From Microbacterium sp. (lineage in GTDB: Bacteria > Actinomycetota > Actinomycetes > Actinomycetales > Microbacteriaceae), in NCBI RefSeq assembly GCF_031180975.1, contig NZ_JAPSLI010000002.1:1-64000 (forward strand): a stretch of DNA of 64,000 nt, in the 5' to 3' direction. Shown in pieces: positions 6,855 to 16,649 of the stretch. The position numbers were made by a program, and so were the translations under genes. The number at the start of each line of letters is the position of its first letter. Position 1 is the first letter of the stretch. The notes below the pieces were generated by a model. The model searched no databases and was not told the origin of the DNA. It saw only the letters and a list, made by a program, of their open reading frames with translations.

Positions 6855-9221
6855 ATGACTCCGCGCTCCACCTACCGCCTGCAGATCCGGCAGTCCTTCG
6901 ACCTCGACGACGCGGCGGCCGTGACCGGCTATCTACGTGACCTGGGGGTCGACTGGGCGTACCTGTCGCCGCTCCTGCAGGCGACGGAGGGCTCCGACCA
7001 CGGTTACGACGTCGTCGACCCGACGCGGGTCGATCCCGCCAGAGGGGGAGCGGCCGGACTCGAGCACTTCGCGGCGGCGGCACGGGGCGCCGGACTCGGC
7101 ATCCTGGTCGACATCGTCCCCAACCACATGGGCATCTCCCGCCCCGAACAGAACGCCTGGTGGTGGGACGTGCTCACCCACGGCCGCGCGTCCGCCCACG
7201 CCGCCGCGTTCGACATCGACTGGGACTTCGGCGGCGGCAAGGTGTGCGTGCCGATCCTCGGCGACGAACCCGACGCCGTGCTCGCGCGCGGTGAGATCCG
7301 CATCGACACGACGGCGTCCGAGCACGCGCCAGCGGGCCTCGCCCGGTACTTCGACAACGCCCTGCCCCTCACGCCCGGCTCCGTGGGACCCGACGACGAT
7401 CTGGCGTCGGCCGACGGCATCCGCGCGGTCCTCGACCGCCAGCACTGGCGGCTGGAGTTCTGGCGCAACGAGAACGCGATCCTGAACTACCGCCGCTTCT
7501 TCGCGGTGACCACCCTCGCCGGTGTCCGCGTGGAGGACCCCGCGGTGTTCGACGCCACACACGTCGAGGTGCTGCGGTGGATCCGCGAAGGACTCGTCGA
7601 CGGTCTGCGCGTCGACCACCCGGACGGGCTCGCCGACCCGGGCGGGTATCTCGACCGCCTCGGCGACGCCACCGGCGATGCGTACGTGCTGGTGGAGAAG
7701 ATCCTCGAGCACAGCGCCACCGCACACCCCGAGCCGCTGCCGTCCTGGTGGCGCACAGCGGGCACCACAGGGTACGACGCGCTCGCCGAGATCGACCGGG
7801 TGCTCACCGACCCGGCGGGTGCCGAGACCCTCGACGCCCTCGACGTCCGCCTGCACGCCGAAAGCGGGCTCGACCACCTGTCCTGGCCCGACCTGATCCA
7901 CGCCACCAAGCGCCGGGCCGCTGAGCAGATGCTCACCGCCGAGGTCCGCCGGCTCGTGCGGTGCCTGCCCGCGCCGATCGAGCATGCCGAGGAGGCACTG
8001 GTCGAACTGCTGTCCTGCTATCCCGTCTACCGCTCGTACCTGCCCGCCGGGATCGGCTGGTTCCAGCAGGCGGCGACCGAGGCTTCCGCCCGCCGCCCCG
8101 AGCTGGCCGGTGCCATCGCCGCGCTGACCCCCGCGCTCACCGACCCCGACCGTGAAGTCGCCCGCCGCTTCGCCCAGACCGCAGGGCCGGTGATGGCGAA
8201 GGGGGTCGAGGACACCGCGTTCTACCGGTTCACCAGGCTCGGCTCCCTCACCGAGGTCGGTGGTGACCCGTCGGTCTTCGCGCTGCCCGTCGGTGGCTTC
8301 CATGACGCGCAGGCACGACACGCTTCCGCCTGGCCCGACGCGATGACGACGCTCAGCACGCACGACACCAAGCGCGGCGAGGACGTGCGCGCCCGGCTGG
8401 CCGTGCTCGCGGAGATCCCTGACCGCTGGGCCGACGTGCTCGACCGGCTGCGCGGCATCGCCTCCACGGGTCACGGCCCCTTCGACGCCCTGCTGTGGCA
8501 GGCGATCATCGGGGCCTGGCCGGCGACCCCGGAGCGGCTGCACGCTTACGCCGAGAAGGCTGCTCGGGAGGCCGGCGACCGCACCGACTGGTGGGATCCC
8601 GACCCCGCCTTCGAGGAGCGCATGCACGCCCTCGTCGACGCGGCCTTCGACACCGCCCGCCCGGTGATCGACGACTTCGTCACAGAGATCGCGCCCGCCG
8701 GCTGGTCGAACGGACTTTCCGCCAAGCTGCTGCAGCTCGCCGCACCTGGCGTCCCCGACGTGTATCAGGGTTCTGAACTGTGGGAGACGTCGCTGGTCGA
8801 CCCCGACAACCGGCGCCCCGTCGACTTCGACCTTCGCCGCCGGATGTTGGCAGAACTGGACGCGCCCGGCGCGGCCACGCCGACCATCGACGCGTCTGCC
8901 GCGGCCAAGCTGCTCGTCACCTCACGGGCGCTGCGCCTGCGCCGCGACCGGCCGGACCTGTACACCCGGTACCGCCCCCTGACCGTCGCCGGATCGGCGG
9001 CCGGCCACGCGGTCGCCTTCGACCGCGGCGGCGCGGTGGCCGTCGCCACCCGGTTGCCGATCGCCCTCGCCGCCCGCGGCGGGTGGGAGGACACCGAACT
9101 GCTCCTGCCCACCGGGGAGTGGCGCGAAGAGTTCACGGGTCGCCGGATCCACGGCGGGCGGGTGCGCCTCACCGAGCTGCTCGGCGACCTCCCCGTCGCA
9201 CTGTTGGCCCGCCCGCAGTGA
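6855..9221 (+). CDS. treY: malto-oligosyltrehalose synthase
   Basis: A 788-residue GH13 enzyme that turns the reducing-end alpha-1,4 bond of a malto-oligosaccharide into an alpha,alpha-1,1 bond, making maltooligosyltrehalose. The N-terminus [23 protein letters not shown] and the block [20 protein letters not shown] are family signatures. Catalytic residues are Asp254 in [12 protein letters not shown], Glu281 in VLVEKILE and Asp504 in [21 protein letters not shown] lies five bases before the ATG. Length is normal for the family (700-800). It is the middle gene of the operon, 35 bases after glgX and 31 before treZ. Confidence 0.97.
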   Translation: MTPRSTYRLQIRQSFDLDDAAAVTGYLRDLGVDWAYLSPLLQATEGSDHGYDVVDPTRVDPARGGAAGLEHFAAAARGAGLGILVDIVPNHMGISRPEQNAWWWDVLTHGRASAHAAAFDIDWDFGGGKVCVPILGDEPDAVLARGEIRIDTTASEHAPAGLARYFDNALPLTPGSVGPDDDLASADGIRAVLDRQHWRLEFWRNENAILNYRRFFAVTTLAGVRVEDPAVFDATHVEVLRWIREGLVDGLRVDHPDGLADPGGYLDRLGDATGDAYVLVEKILEHSATAHPEPLPSWWRTAGTTGYDALAEIDRVLTDPAGAETLDALDVRLHAESGLDHLSWPDLIHATKRRAAEQMLTAEVRRLVRCLPAPIEHAEEALVELLSCYPVYRSYLPAGIGWFQQAATEASARRPELAGAIAALTPALTDPDREVARRFAQTAGPVMAKGVEDTAFYRFTRLGSLTEVGGDPSVFALPVGGFHDAQARHASAWPDAMTTLSTHDTKRGEDVRARLAVLAEIPDRWADVLDRLRGIASTGHGPFDALLWQAIIGAWPATPERLHAYAEKAAREAGDRTDWWDPDPAFEERMHALVDAAFDTARPVIDDFVTEIAPAGWSNGLSAKLLQLAAPGVPDVYQGSELWETSLVDPDNRRPVDFDLRRRMLAELDAPGAATPTIDASAAAKLLVTSRALRLRRDRPDLYTRYRPLTVAGSAAGHAVAFDRGGAVAVATRLPIALAARGGWEDTELLLPTGEWREEFTGRRIHGGRVRLTELLGDLPVALLARPQ

Positions 9222-9252
9222 GCCCCGAGACCACACCCGGAGGAGGAGAGCG

Positions 9253-11007
9253 ATGATCGAAGTCTGGGCACCTCGCGCGGAGCGGGTGCGGCTGCGCCGA
9301 GCGGATGCCGGGCCCGCGGGCGACACCGACATGACGGCATCCGTCGACGGATGGTGGCGGGCGGATGTGACCCTGGCGGAGGGCGACGCGTACGGCTTCC
9401 TGCTGGGCGACGCCGACGCCGTGCGGCCGGACCCCCGTTCGCGCCGCCAGCCGCACGGCGTGCACGGGCTCTCGGCCTGGTTCGACCCGCACGCGTTCGC
9501 GTGGACCGACGACGCCTGGACGGGACGTCAACTCGCCGGCGGCCTGATCTACGAACTGCACATCGGCACGTTCACGCCAGAGGGCACGCTGGACGCCGCG
9601 ATCGGACGGCTGCCGCACCTCGTCGAGCTCGGCGTGACGCACGTCGAGCTGCTGCCCGTGAACGCCTTCAACGGGGAATGGAACTGGGGCTACGACGGCG
9701 TGCTCTGGTACGTGGTGCACGAGGCGTACGGCGGACCCGCCGCCTATCAGCGGTTCGTCGACGCCGCCCACGCCGCCGGGCTCGCCGTCATCCAGGACGT
9801 CGTCTACAACCATCTCGGGCCGTCAGGCAACTATCTGCCGGAGTTCGGTCCTTACCTGCGTGACGGGTCACGCAACACGTGGGGCGACAGCGTCGATCTC
9901 GATCAGCCGCCGGTGCGTTCGTTCATCGTCGACAACGCGCTGATGTGGCTGCGCGACCACCACGTCGACGGGCTGCGGCTCGACGCCGTGCACGCCCTGC
10001 ACGACGAGCAGCCGGTGCATATCCTTCGCGAACTGGCGGAGGCGGTGGATGCGCTGTCGGCTCACCTGCGCCGGCCGCTCACACTCATCGCCGAATCCGA
10101 CCTGAACGACCCCACGCTGATCCTTCCGCGCGAGGCGGGCGGTCACGGGTTGAGCGCCCAATGGAGCGACGACCACCACCACGCCGTGCACGTCGCGCTG
10201 ACCGGGGAGGTCGCCGGCTACTACGCCGACTTCGCCGCTCCTGACGCACTCACGAAGACCTGGACCAGGGGCTTCTTCCACGACGGCACCTACTCGTCGT
10301 TCCGTGGCCGGGACCACGGCTTCCCGATCCCGGGCGAGGTGCCCGCGTGGCGGCTGGTCACGTTCGCACAGGACCACGACCAGATCGGCAACAGGGCGGC
10401 GGGGGACCGGCTGTCCGCTTCGCTGCCCTTCGGCCGCCTCGCCGTGGCCGCCGTGCTCACCCTTACCGCCCCTGGCACGCCGATGCTGTTCCAGGGCGAG
10501 GAGTGGGGCGCGTCCACGCCCTGGCAGTTCTTCACCTCGCATCCGGAGGACTGGCTCGGCGAGGCGACGGCGAAGGGGCGTGTCGCGGAGTTCGAGCGGA
10601 TGGGCTGGGACCCGGACGTCGTGCCCGACCCGCAGGACCCGCAGACCTTTCACCGTTCGAAGCTGCGGTGGGAGGAGGCGCAGGCGGGTGAGCACGCCCG
10701 ACTGCTCGCGCTGTACCGTGCGCTCGCCGCGCTGCGCCGCACGCACCCCGAGCTCACGGACCCCTCGTTCGGCTCGCTGTCGGCGTGGACGGATGCCGCC
10801 GCCGATCCTGCCGGGCGGGTGTTCGTCCTCGGCCGTGGGCGCGTCAGCGTGATCGTGAACCTCGGAACCGAGCAGTTCCGGAGCCCCGTCGCGGACGACG
10901 AGGAGCTGCTGCTCGCAACCGACCCCGGCATCGCCCTGGTCGAGGGGGCGCTTGTCGTGCCGCCGGACGCCGCGGCGGTGATCGGTCCGCCCCCGCGCGC
11001 GTCCTGA
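9253..11007 (+). CDS. treZ: malto-oligosyltrehalose trehalohydrolase
   Basis: A 584-residue GH13 enzyme that releases trehalose from maltooligosyltrehalose made by TreY. The N-terminal beta domain (residues 1-85, [13 protein letters not shown]) is followed by [19 protein letters not shown], and the barrel carries nucleophile Asp244 in [10 protein letters not shown], acid Glu281 in LIAESDLND and Asp376 in [10 protein letters not shown]. The SD GGAGGAGGAG is seven or so bases from the ATG, one of the strongest in the window. The operon end lies 12 bases from the end of the convergent CoA-transferase gene, with no obvious terminator hairpin between them. Confidence 0.97.
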   Translation: MIEVWAPRAERVRLRRADAGPAGDTDMTASVDGWWRADVTLAEGDAYGFLLGDADAVRPDPRSRRQPHGVHGLSAWFDPHAFAWTDDAWTGRQLAGGLIYELHIGTFTPEGTLDAAIGRLPHLVELGVTHVELLPVNAFNGEWNWGYDGVLWYVVHEAYGGPAAYQRFVDAAHAAGLAVIQDVVYNHLGPSGNYLPEFGPYLRDGSRNTWGDSVDLDQPPVRSFIVDNALMWLRDHHVDGLRLDAVHALHDEQPVHILRELAEAVDALSAHLRRPLTLIAESDLNDPTLILPREAGGHGLSAQWSDDHHHAVHVALTGEVAGYYADFAAPDALTKTWTRGFFHDGTYSSFRGRDHGFPIPGEVPAWRLVTFAQDHDQIGNRAAGDRLSASLPFGRLAVAAVLTLTAPGTPMLFQGEEWGASTPWQFFTSHPEDWLGEATAKGRVAEFERMGWDPDVVPDPQDPQTFHRSKLRWEEAQAGEHARLLALYRALAALRRTHPELTDPSFGSLSAWTDAAADPAGRVFVLGRGRVSVIVNLGTEQFRSPVADDEELLLATDPGIALVEGALVVPPDAAAVIGPPPRAS

Positions 11008-11019
11008 CCCGCGCCGGGT

Positions 11020-12450
11020 TCAGCTCGCCCAGACCGGCCGATCCGTGCCCCATGGGTGGATCGCCTGCGGATAGTCCGCAGGAGCGTCGGGGTAGGCGAG
11101 AACGGGCGGTGCGCACTCCACCACTCCGGAGGCCGGGGCGCCGTCCGCGGCCACCGGCACGGACACCGTGGGCAGAGCGGCACCGTCGTCGCTCGCGGAG
11201 TCCGGTGCGTCGCGCGCCGCGAGCAGGGCGTGCGCGACACCGGCCAGGCTGATCTGCACTTCGTACGATCCGCCGTCGTGCCGCTGCCGCCGCACGGCCG
11301 TAGCAATCGCCGCCGCAAGGAAATGCCCGGCGGAGTGGTCGAGCGCCTGAACGGGCAGCGCACCGGGCGTCTCCCCGCCGTCGCGGCTCTCGCGCATCGC
11401 GATACCGGATGCCGCCTGCACCAGGCTGTCGAAGCCCCGCCGGCGCCCCCACGGCCCGTCGGTTCCCCATGCCGACAGCTGCGCGACGATGATCCCCGGA
11501 TGCCGTTCGTGCAGCGTGCCCGCGTCGAGTCCGTACTTCGCCAGGGCGCCGGGACGGTAGCCGTGGACGACGACGTCGGCATCCGCCAGCAGGTCGTCGA
11601 GGCGCTGGCGCTCGGCGGCGACGTCGAGATCGAGGAGGGTGCTGCGCTTGCCCTGACCGGTGTCGAAGTGTTGCCAACTGGGTTCCGGCAGCCGGGGCGA
11701 GTCGACCCGGAGCACGTCCGCTCCAGCGAGGGCGAGATCGCGTGTCGCGACGGGCCCCGCGATCACCCGGGTCAGATCCAGCACCCGCAGCCCGCTCAGC
11801 GGGCGGGCGCCGCGCGGCCGCATCGGACGGGGAGGGGCGCCGTCGCGGTCACGCAGCAGGACCAGCGGGGCGCCGTCGATGTGCGGATGCTGGGGGTGCT
11901 CCCGCCACTCGTGCGGTGTGCGCACGGCGAGCACGAGGGCGCCGCCGGCGGCCGCGCCGTCCTCCAGCTCGAAACGCGAGCGCTCCCGCAGCGCGGTCTG
12001 GAACCTGTCCCTGTCGGCATCCGGCGGCAGACCGAGCAGGGCGACCAGCCGCCGGGCGTGATGCGGGTAGTTTCCGTGCGTGCGCACCCACCCGTCGGCG
12101 ACGCGCCAGAAGCCCGAGAGCGGGGCCCACACCGTCGGGGCCTCGCCGTCGACGCGCAGCACGCGATCGCTGCCGAACGAGGCCTGCACGCGGACCGGGT
12201 CGACCTCGACCCGAGTCGCCGCCCGCGCACGTTCGCCATCATGAGAGGAGAGCGCGATGGCGAGGGACGCGAGGGCGACGCTGTCCATGGCCAGAGCGCC
12301 GACGGGCAGAGCCGACCGCCAGTTCGGCAGGCGGGCCGGCCGCACGACGGCATCCGGTTCCTCCGGTGCCAGCCGCAGCTCCTGCGCGACCCGGCGTCCC
12401 ACCTCGTGCAGCCCGGCCCGCACGGCACCGTCCTCGGCACTGTCACTCAT
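11020..12450 (-). CDS. CaiB/BaiF-type CoA transferase (family III)
   Basis: A 476-residue family III CoA transferase. The block LSGLRVLDLTRVIAGPVATR followed by LALAGADVLRVDSP is the usual start of the CoA-binding domain, here near residue 225, and the catalytic aspartate is Asp341 in RRGFDSLVQAASG. The first 220 residues form an extra N-terminal domain, so the protein is a two-lobed form in which the first lobe seems to lack a catalytic Asp. The family moves CoA between carboxylic acids, or acts as a racemase. The ATG at 12448-12450 has GGGGAG just upstream. It stands alone, so the substrate is unknown. Confidence 0.85.
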   Translation of the reverse strand: MSDSAEDGAVRAGLHEVGRRVAQELRLAPEEPDAVVRPARLPNWRSALPVGALAMDSVALASLAIALSSHDGERARAATRVEVDPVRVQASFGSDRVLRVDGEAPTVWAPLSGFWRVADGWVRTHGNYPHHARRLVALLGLPPDADRDRFQTALRERSRFELEDGAAAGGALVLAVRTPHEWREHPQHPHIDGAPLVLLRDRDGAPPRPMRPRGARPLSGLRVLDLTRVIAGPVATRDLALAGADVLRVDSPRLPEPSWQHFDTGQGKRSTLLDLDVAAERQRLDDLLADADVVVHGYRPGALAKYGLDAGTLHERHPGIIVAQLSAWGTDGPWGRRRGFDSLVQAASGIAMRESRDGGETPGALPVQALDHSAGHFLAAAIATAVRRQRHDGGSYEVQISLAGVAHALLAARDAPDSASDDGAALPTVSVPVAADGAPASGVVECAPPVLAYPDAPADYPQAIHPWGTDRPVWAS

Positions 12451-12513
12451 GTGCTCCCCGCTTCGTCTCACCGCCATCCTGCCCTGATCCCGGCCGCGCG
12501 GGGAGGAGAGGTT

Positions 12514-12882
12514 TCACGCCCAGATCGGTGCCCAGACGATGAGCACGCAGGTGAGCATCCCCACGAACGCGACCAGCGCCATCGCCAGCATGCACACCGC
12601 CAGCAGACGAAGCCGCCGAGAACCGGGGAACACCGTGTGATGCACCGTGATCATCGCGCCGAAGAGGCCGACGAGCAGGACGGCCGTGATCGCGGCGACC
12701 GCCGCCGCGGCGCCGCCGGTCCAGATGATCCCGATCAGCGGTGCCAGGCAGACCGCTGTGAAAACGCCGGCGGAGACGATCCAGATCCGACCGTTCGAGG
12801 TGCGCAGCGCGGGCTGGTTCAGAACGCGCGTCGGATCGGTGTGAGAGCCGGCCACCGGGTGCTCGGGTGCATTGTTCGACAT
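12514..12882 (-). CDS. small integral membrane protein, unknown function
   Basis: A 122-residue protein with a hydrophilic N-terminus of about 35 residues and three predicted helices, near residues 38-56, 58-80 and 93-118. It ends in a tryptophan-containing hydrophobic tail. No conserved motif is recognised. The ATG at 12880-12882 follows GGAGGCG at a good distance. It is a monocistronic leftward gene, with 63 bases to the upstream start of the CoA transferase gene and 185 bases to the divergent permease gene. That gap contains a short palindrome GCGCTATAAGCGC (12961-12973). Confidence 0.65.
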   Translation of the reverse strand: MSNNAPEHPVAGSHTDPTRVLNQPALRTSNGRIWIVSAGVFTAVCLAPLIGIIWTGGAAAAVAAITAVLLVGLFGAMITVHHTVFPGSRRLRLLAVCMLAMALVAFVGMLTCVLIVWAPIWA

Positions 12883-13067
12883 GGTGACGCCTCCTGCATC
12901 GCCCCCATCTTCGATCCGGAGGAATCCGCACGACAAAGGGCTGGATACCGGGCCGAGGACGCGCTATAAGCGCGGAATCGGCCCGTGCGCGGGCCCTTTG
13001 ATACGGGCGGCGGCACTCGGTGTCAAGGCTCCTGCGACGGCATCCGATCGCTGCCTAGTCTCCTCGA

Positions 13068-14414
13068 GTGAGCATCGACGAACAGAGCACGACGACATCA
13101 GCCACAGATTCCCCGTCCCGGCTCCGCCGGGCGATCACAGGGCCGCTGCTCTACGCGTTCATCCTCGGCGACGTGCTCGGCGCGGGCATCTACGCACTGA
13201 TGGGGGTGCTGTCCGGCGAGGTCGGTGGTGCGCTCTGGGCGCCGTTGCTCGTCGCGCTGCTGCTGGCGCTGCTCACCGCGGGTTCGTACGCCGAGCTCGT
13301 CACGAAGTACCCGCGTGCCGGGGGCGCGGCCGTGTTCGCGGAACGGGCGTTCCGCAACCCGCTGCTGTCGTTCCTGGTCGGTTTCAGCATGCTCGCTGCC
13401 GGAGTGGTCAGTGCGGCGGGCCTTGCCATCGCGTTCTCGGGGGACTACCTCGCCACCTTCATCGACGTGCCCGTCATTCCCGCAGCCATGGTCTTCCTCG
13501 CGCTGATCGCGGCGCTGAACGCCCGGGGCATCCGCGAATCGATGGGCAGCAACCTCGTGATGACCGCCATCGAACTGAGCGGCCTGGTGATCGTCGTCGC
13601 TGTGGTCGCGGTGTTCGTGGGCGGAGGCGGCGGGGACGTCTCCCGCGTCACGCAGCTGCCGCACGGGGTCAGTGCGGCGGGTGCGGTGCTCGGCGGTGCC
13701 ATCATCGCCTACTACTCGTTCGTCGGATTCGAGACCTCCGCGAACGTGATCGAGGAGGTGAAGAACCCCCGGAGGACCTATCCGCGTGCGCTGTTCGCCG
13801 CGCTCGTCACGGCGGGAGCGATGTACGTGCTGGTCGGACTCGCCAGCTCGGCGGCGCTTCCTCCGGGGAAGCTGCAGGACTCCAGTGGCCCGCTGCTGGC
13901 GGTCGTCGAAGCCACCGGTGTGCATGTGCCGTCCTGGCTGTTCAGCCTTATCGCGCTCATCGCCGTGGCCAACGGCGCCCTGCTGACGATGATCATGGCC
14001 AGCCGCCTGGCGTTCGGAATGGCCGAGCAGGGGCTGCTCCCGCCTGTGCTCGCCCGGGTGCTGCCGCGTCGCCGCACCCCGTGGGTGGCCATTCTCGTCA
14101 CCACGGCTGTCGCGATGATCCTCACGCTCATCGGCGACCTCGCCACGCTCGCCGAGACAGTGGTGCTCCTGCTGCTGTTCGTCTTCATCAGCGCGAACGT
14201 CTCCGTGCTCGTGCTGCGCCGAGACAGGGTCGAGCACGACCACTTCCGCGTCTGGACGTTCGTGCCGGTGCTCGGCATCCTCTCCTGCATCCTGCTGCTC
14301 ACCCAGCAGCGCCCGATCGTGTGGCTGTTCGGCGGCCTGCTGCTCGCCGCCGGCGCGCTGCTGTACCTGGTGAGCAGGATCGTCACCACCCGCATCGGAA
14401 GGAGAACCGCATGA
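13068..14414 (+). CDS. APC-family amino-acid permease
   Basis: A 448-residue transporter of the amino acid-polyamine-organocation superfamily with about twelve predicted helices. Helix 1 has LGDVLGAGIYALMG, the broken-helix substrate site typical of the family, and helix 6 has YYSFVGFETSANVIEEVKNP. It imports an amino acid or related cationic compound by proton symport; substrate unknown. The GTG at 13068 is preceded by TAGTCT (13056-13061) plus six bases and no SD, so translation is probably leaderless. Its stop overlaps the start of the next small gene by ATGA. Confidence 0.85.
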   Translation: MSIDEQSTTTSATDSPSRLRRAITGPLLYAFILGDVLGAGIYALMGVLSGEVGGALWAPLLVALLLALLTAGSYAELVTKYPRAGGAAVFAERAFRNPLLSFLVGFSMLAAGVVSAAGLAIAFSGDYLATFIDVPVIPAAMVFLALIAALNARGIRESMGSNLVMTAIELSGLVIVVAVVAVFVGGGGGDVSRVTQLPHGVSAAGAVLGGAIIAYYSFVGFETSANVIEEVKNPRRTYPRALFAALVTAGAMYVLVGLASSAALPPGKLQDSSGPLLAVVEATGVHVPSWLFSLIALIAVANGALLTMIMASRLAFGMAEQGLLPPVLARVLPRRRTPWVAILVTTAVAMILTLIGDLATLAETVVLLLLFVFISANVSVLVLRRDRVEHDHFRVWTFVPVLGILSCILLLTQQRPIVWLFGGLLLAAGALLYLVSRIVTTRIGRRTA

Positions 14415-14758
14415 CCGTCAGACTCAACAAGGACGCCCTCGCGCACGCGCGCCGCCTGATCCGCGACGGCAAGGTGGCGCGCGACGAGCGCGACGACTGG
14501 AGCGAGCACGCGCCGAGCACCGACGCCGAGAACGACTTCATCGACGCGCACGGCATGGCCGAGTTCGCGAAATGGCACCTCGGCGAGGACACCGAGGCCA
14601 CGGAGGGGACCAAGGGTCGCTGCAAGTTCCCGTACGGCGATTTCCGTCGCGTGCACCGGTGCGCGGTGATCTCAGCGGAGAGCCGTGCGGGCCAGTACGA
14701 CCACGACGAGATCGAGAAGGCGTTCAAGGAACTGCTCGAGCTGATCGACGCCGAGTGA
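14411..14758 (+). CDS. conserved small hydrophilic protein, unknown function
   Basis: A 115-residue charged, soluble protein. Residues 10-35 form a helix-rich start (ALAHARRLIRDGKVARDERDDW), then AENDFIDAHGMAEFAKWHLG and a C-terminal helix IEKAFKELLELIDAE. A single Cys-Lys-Phe-Pro-Tyr segment and RVHRCAV are notable. I do not recognise a characterised family. AAGGAGAACC precedes the ATG, which overlaps the permease stop (ATGA), so it is translationally coupled to the transporter, perhaps acting with it. It ends 13 bases before the end of the convergent Lrp-type gene. Confidence 0.7.
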   Translation: MTVRLNKDALAHARRLIRDGKVARDERDDWSEHAPSTDAENDFIDAHGMAEFAKWHLGEDTEATEGTKGRCKFPYGDFRRVHRCAVISAESRAGQYDHDEIEKAFKELLELIDAE

Positions 14759-14770
14759 ACCGTGTCGCGA

Positions 14771-15256
14771 TCACGGCCGCGGCACGGCGCCGACACCATC
14801 GCGGAGTTCGAACACGAGCTGCGTCTCGGTGGCCCGCACGACGTCGTGCACGGTGATGTGCTCGAGGACGATGTCGCGCAGCGCCGCGGCATCCGCCACC
14901 GCCACATGCACGAGGAAGTCGTCCGCGCCGGCGATGTGGAACACCTGCAGCACGCCGGGCGTGGCGACGAGCGCATCGAAGAGCGCCTCGACCCCGCCCT
15001 TGCTGTGGTTGGCGAGCCGCACCCTGATCATCGCCTGCACGGGTGCGCCGACCGCGGCCGGATCGATCACCAGCCGGACGCCGACGATCACGCCGCGCGC
15101 CCGAAGCGAGCGCAACCGGAAGGCACAGGTGGAGGCGGGGATGCCGAGTCGCGCGGCGACCTGCTTGACCGGCAGGTCGGGGCTGTCGACGAGCGCGGCG
15201 AGGATGCGCAGGTCGAGTTCGTCGACCGCGCCGGCGGTGCCCTGCGCTGACACCAA
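14771..15256 (-). CDS. Lrp/AsnC-family transcriptional regulator
   Basis: A 161-residue regulator. Residues 12-60 are the helix-turn-helix (LDLRILAALVDSPDLPVKQV, then AARLGIPASTCAFRLRSLRARG) and residues 75-150 are the RAM ligand-binding domain (RVRLANHSKGGVEALFDAL, LQVFHIAGADDFLVHVAV). It probably senses an amino acid. The start is TTG at 15254-15256 or GTG at 15251-15253; GAGGAG upstream fits both. It is divergent from a gamma-lyase-type gene across 113 bases, the same arrangement as mdeR-mdeA of pseudomonads, where the Lrp-type protein activates methionine gamma-lyase. It probably controls that neighbour and itself. Confidence 0.88.
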   Translation of the reverse strand: MVSAQGTAGAVDELDLRILAALVDSPDLPVKQVAARLGIPASTCAFRLRSLRARGVIVGVRLVIDPAAVGAPVQAMIRVRLANHSKGGVEALFDALVATPGVLQVFHIAGADDFLVHVAVADAAALRDIVLEHITVHDVVRATETQLVFELRDGVGAVPRP

Positions 15257-15369
15257 TGTGAACTCCTCGGGACGGCCTGTGACTGCTTGCTGAACAACCT
15301 ACTGGCTTCAGATAAGCACCTGCGACAACGCATCTGGAATTCAATGGTCGCGGGGCGCAAGCTGGCGAC
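15257..15369. promoter_or_regulatory. divergent promoter region between Lrp-type regulator and lyase
   Basis: The 113-base gap is less GC-rich than its flanks. It contains TTGCTGAACAA (15287-15297), an imperfect palindrome of the sort Lrp proteins bind, and TGGAATTCAA around 15331. No confident -10/-35 pair could be assigned for either direction. Confidence 0.35.
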
Positions 15370-16575
15370 ATGCCTGATCTGCCGCTGCATCCCGACACCG
15401 TCGCCGTCCACGCCGGCCGTTCCGACTTCGGAGCGCTCGGCGTGCATGCCGCGCCCATCGACCTGTCGTCGACGAACCCGCTGCCGGACATCCTGCACGG
15501 CGGCGACTCGTACGAGTCGATGGCGACCGGCGGACACCCGCTGCCCGAGGGCGGCAACGTCTACGCCCGGCTGTGGAATCCGACCGTGGCCCGCTTCGAG
15601 GACGCACTGGCCGAGCTGGAGCACGCCGAGGCGTCAGTCGCGTTCGGTTCGGGCATGGCGGCGATGACCGCCGCGATCCTCGCGCACACCACCGGCAGCG
15701 GCGCCCGCCACATCGTCGCCGTCCGTCCGCTCTACGGCGGCACCGACCACCTGCTCGATTCCGGCCTGCTCGGCGCCGAGGTCACCTTCTGCGACGAGAA
15801 TGCCGTCGCCCGCAGCATCCGGCCCGACACCGGACTGGTCGTCCTCGAGACCCCCGCGAACCCGACCCTCGATCTGGTCGACATCGCGGCCGTCGTGGCG
15901 CAGGCGGGCGACGTGCCCGTCCTGGTGGACAACACGTTCGCCACTCCCGTGCTGCAGAACCCGATCGACCTCGGCGCCGCGATGTCGCTGCACAGCGCGA
16001 CGAAGTACATCGGCGGGCACGGCGACGTCGTCGCCGGGGTCATCGCGTGCTCGGAGGCCACGGCTCAGGCGCTGCGGCGTGTCAGAGCCATCACCGGCGC
16101 CGTGCTGCACCCCCTCGGCGCGTATCTGCTGCACCGCGGCCTGGCCACGCTGCCGCTGCGCGTGCGCGCCCAGCAGGCCGCCGCTCGGTTGCTCGCCGAA
16201 CGACTGCGCGAGCATGCGGCGGTGGCGGAGGTGCTCCATCCCGAGTTCTCCGACCCGCGGGGCCTGGTGGGCAGGCAGATGTCCGGGGGAGGGGCCATGA
16301 TCGCGCTGCGCCTGGCGGGCGGCTACGCCGCCGCGGAGTTGATGACCGGATCTGTACGCCTGTTCACCCACGCGGTCTCGCTGGGCGGTGTCGACTCGCT
16401 CATCCAGCATCCCGCCGCTCTGACGCACCGCCCGGTCGCACCCGACGCGCGGCCGGGGGCCGACATCGTGCGCCTGTCGATCGGGCTGGAGAACGTCGAG
16501 GACCTGTACGCCGATCTCGATCACGCACTGACGAGGGCGCAGGCGCAGGCGCCGGCGATGCGCTCCGGCGCCTGA
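15370..16575 (+). CDS. PLP-dependent trans-sulfuration enzyme (gamma-lyase type)
   Basis: A 401-residue Cys/Met-metabolism PLP enzyme. The cofactor lysine is Lys212 in HSATKYIGGHGD, with ETPANPTLDLVDI and VLVDNTFATPVLQNP before it and the C-terminal GGVDSLIQHPAALTH and RLSIGLENVEDL. The family includes cystathionine gamma-lyase, cystathionine gamma-synthase and methionine gamma-lyase, which sequence reading alone cannot separate. The divergent Lrp-type gene favours a degradative role such as methionine gamma-lyase, by analogy with mdeR-mdeA. The ATG at 15370 lacks a clear SD, so the transcript may have a very short leader. Confidence 0.85.
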   Translation: MPDLPLHPDTVAVHAGRSDFGALGVHAAPIDLSSTNPLPDILHGGDSYESMATGGHPLPEGGNVYARLWNPTVARFEDALAELEHAEASVAFGSGMAAMTAAILAHTTGSGARHIVAVRPLYGGTDHLLDSGLLGAEVTFCDENAVARSIRPDTGLVVLETPANPTLDLVDIAAVVAQAGDVPVLVDNTFATPVLQNPIDLGAAMSLHSATKYIGGHGDVVAGVIACSEATAQALRRVRAITGAVLHPLGAYLLHRGLATLPLRVRAQQAAARLLAERLREHAAVAEVLHPEFSDPRGLVGRQMSGGGAMIALRLAGGYAAAELMTGSVRLFTHAVSLGGVDSLIQHPAALTHRPVAPDARPGADIVRLSIGLENVEDLYADLDHALTRAQAQAPAMRSGA

Positions 16576-16649
16576 GCCCTCGAGCGAGACGGCATCCGAC
16601 ACCTCGGCCCGGAAGGAGCCGACGGCGCGCGCATGACACGATGGGACGC

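Noticed and set aside
4293-11007. treS or a second trehalose pathway within the cluster
   Set aside because: The three genes read are GlgX, TreY and TreZ; no trehalose synthase or otsAB gene is present in the window.
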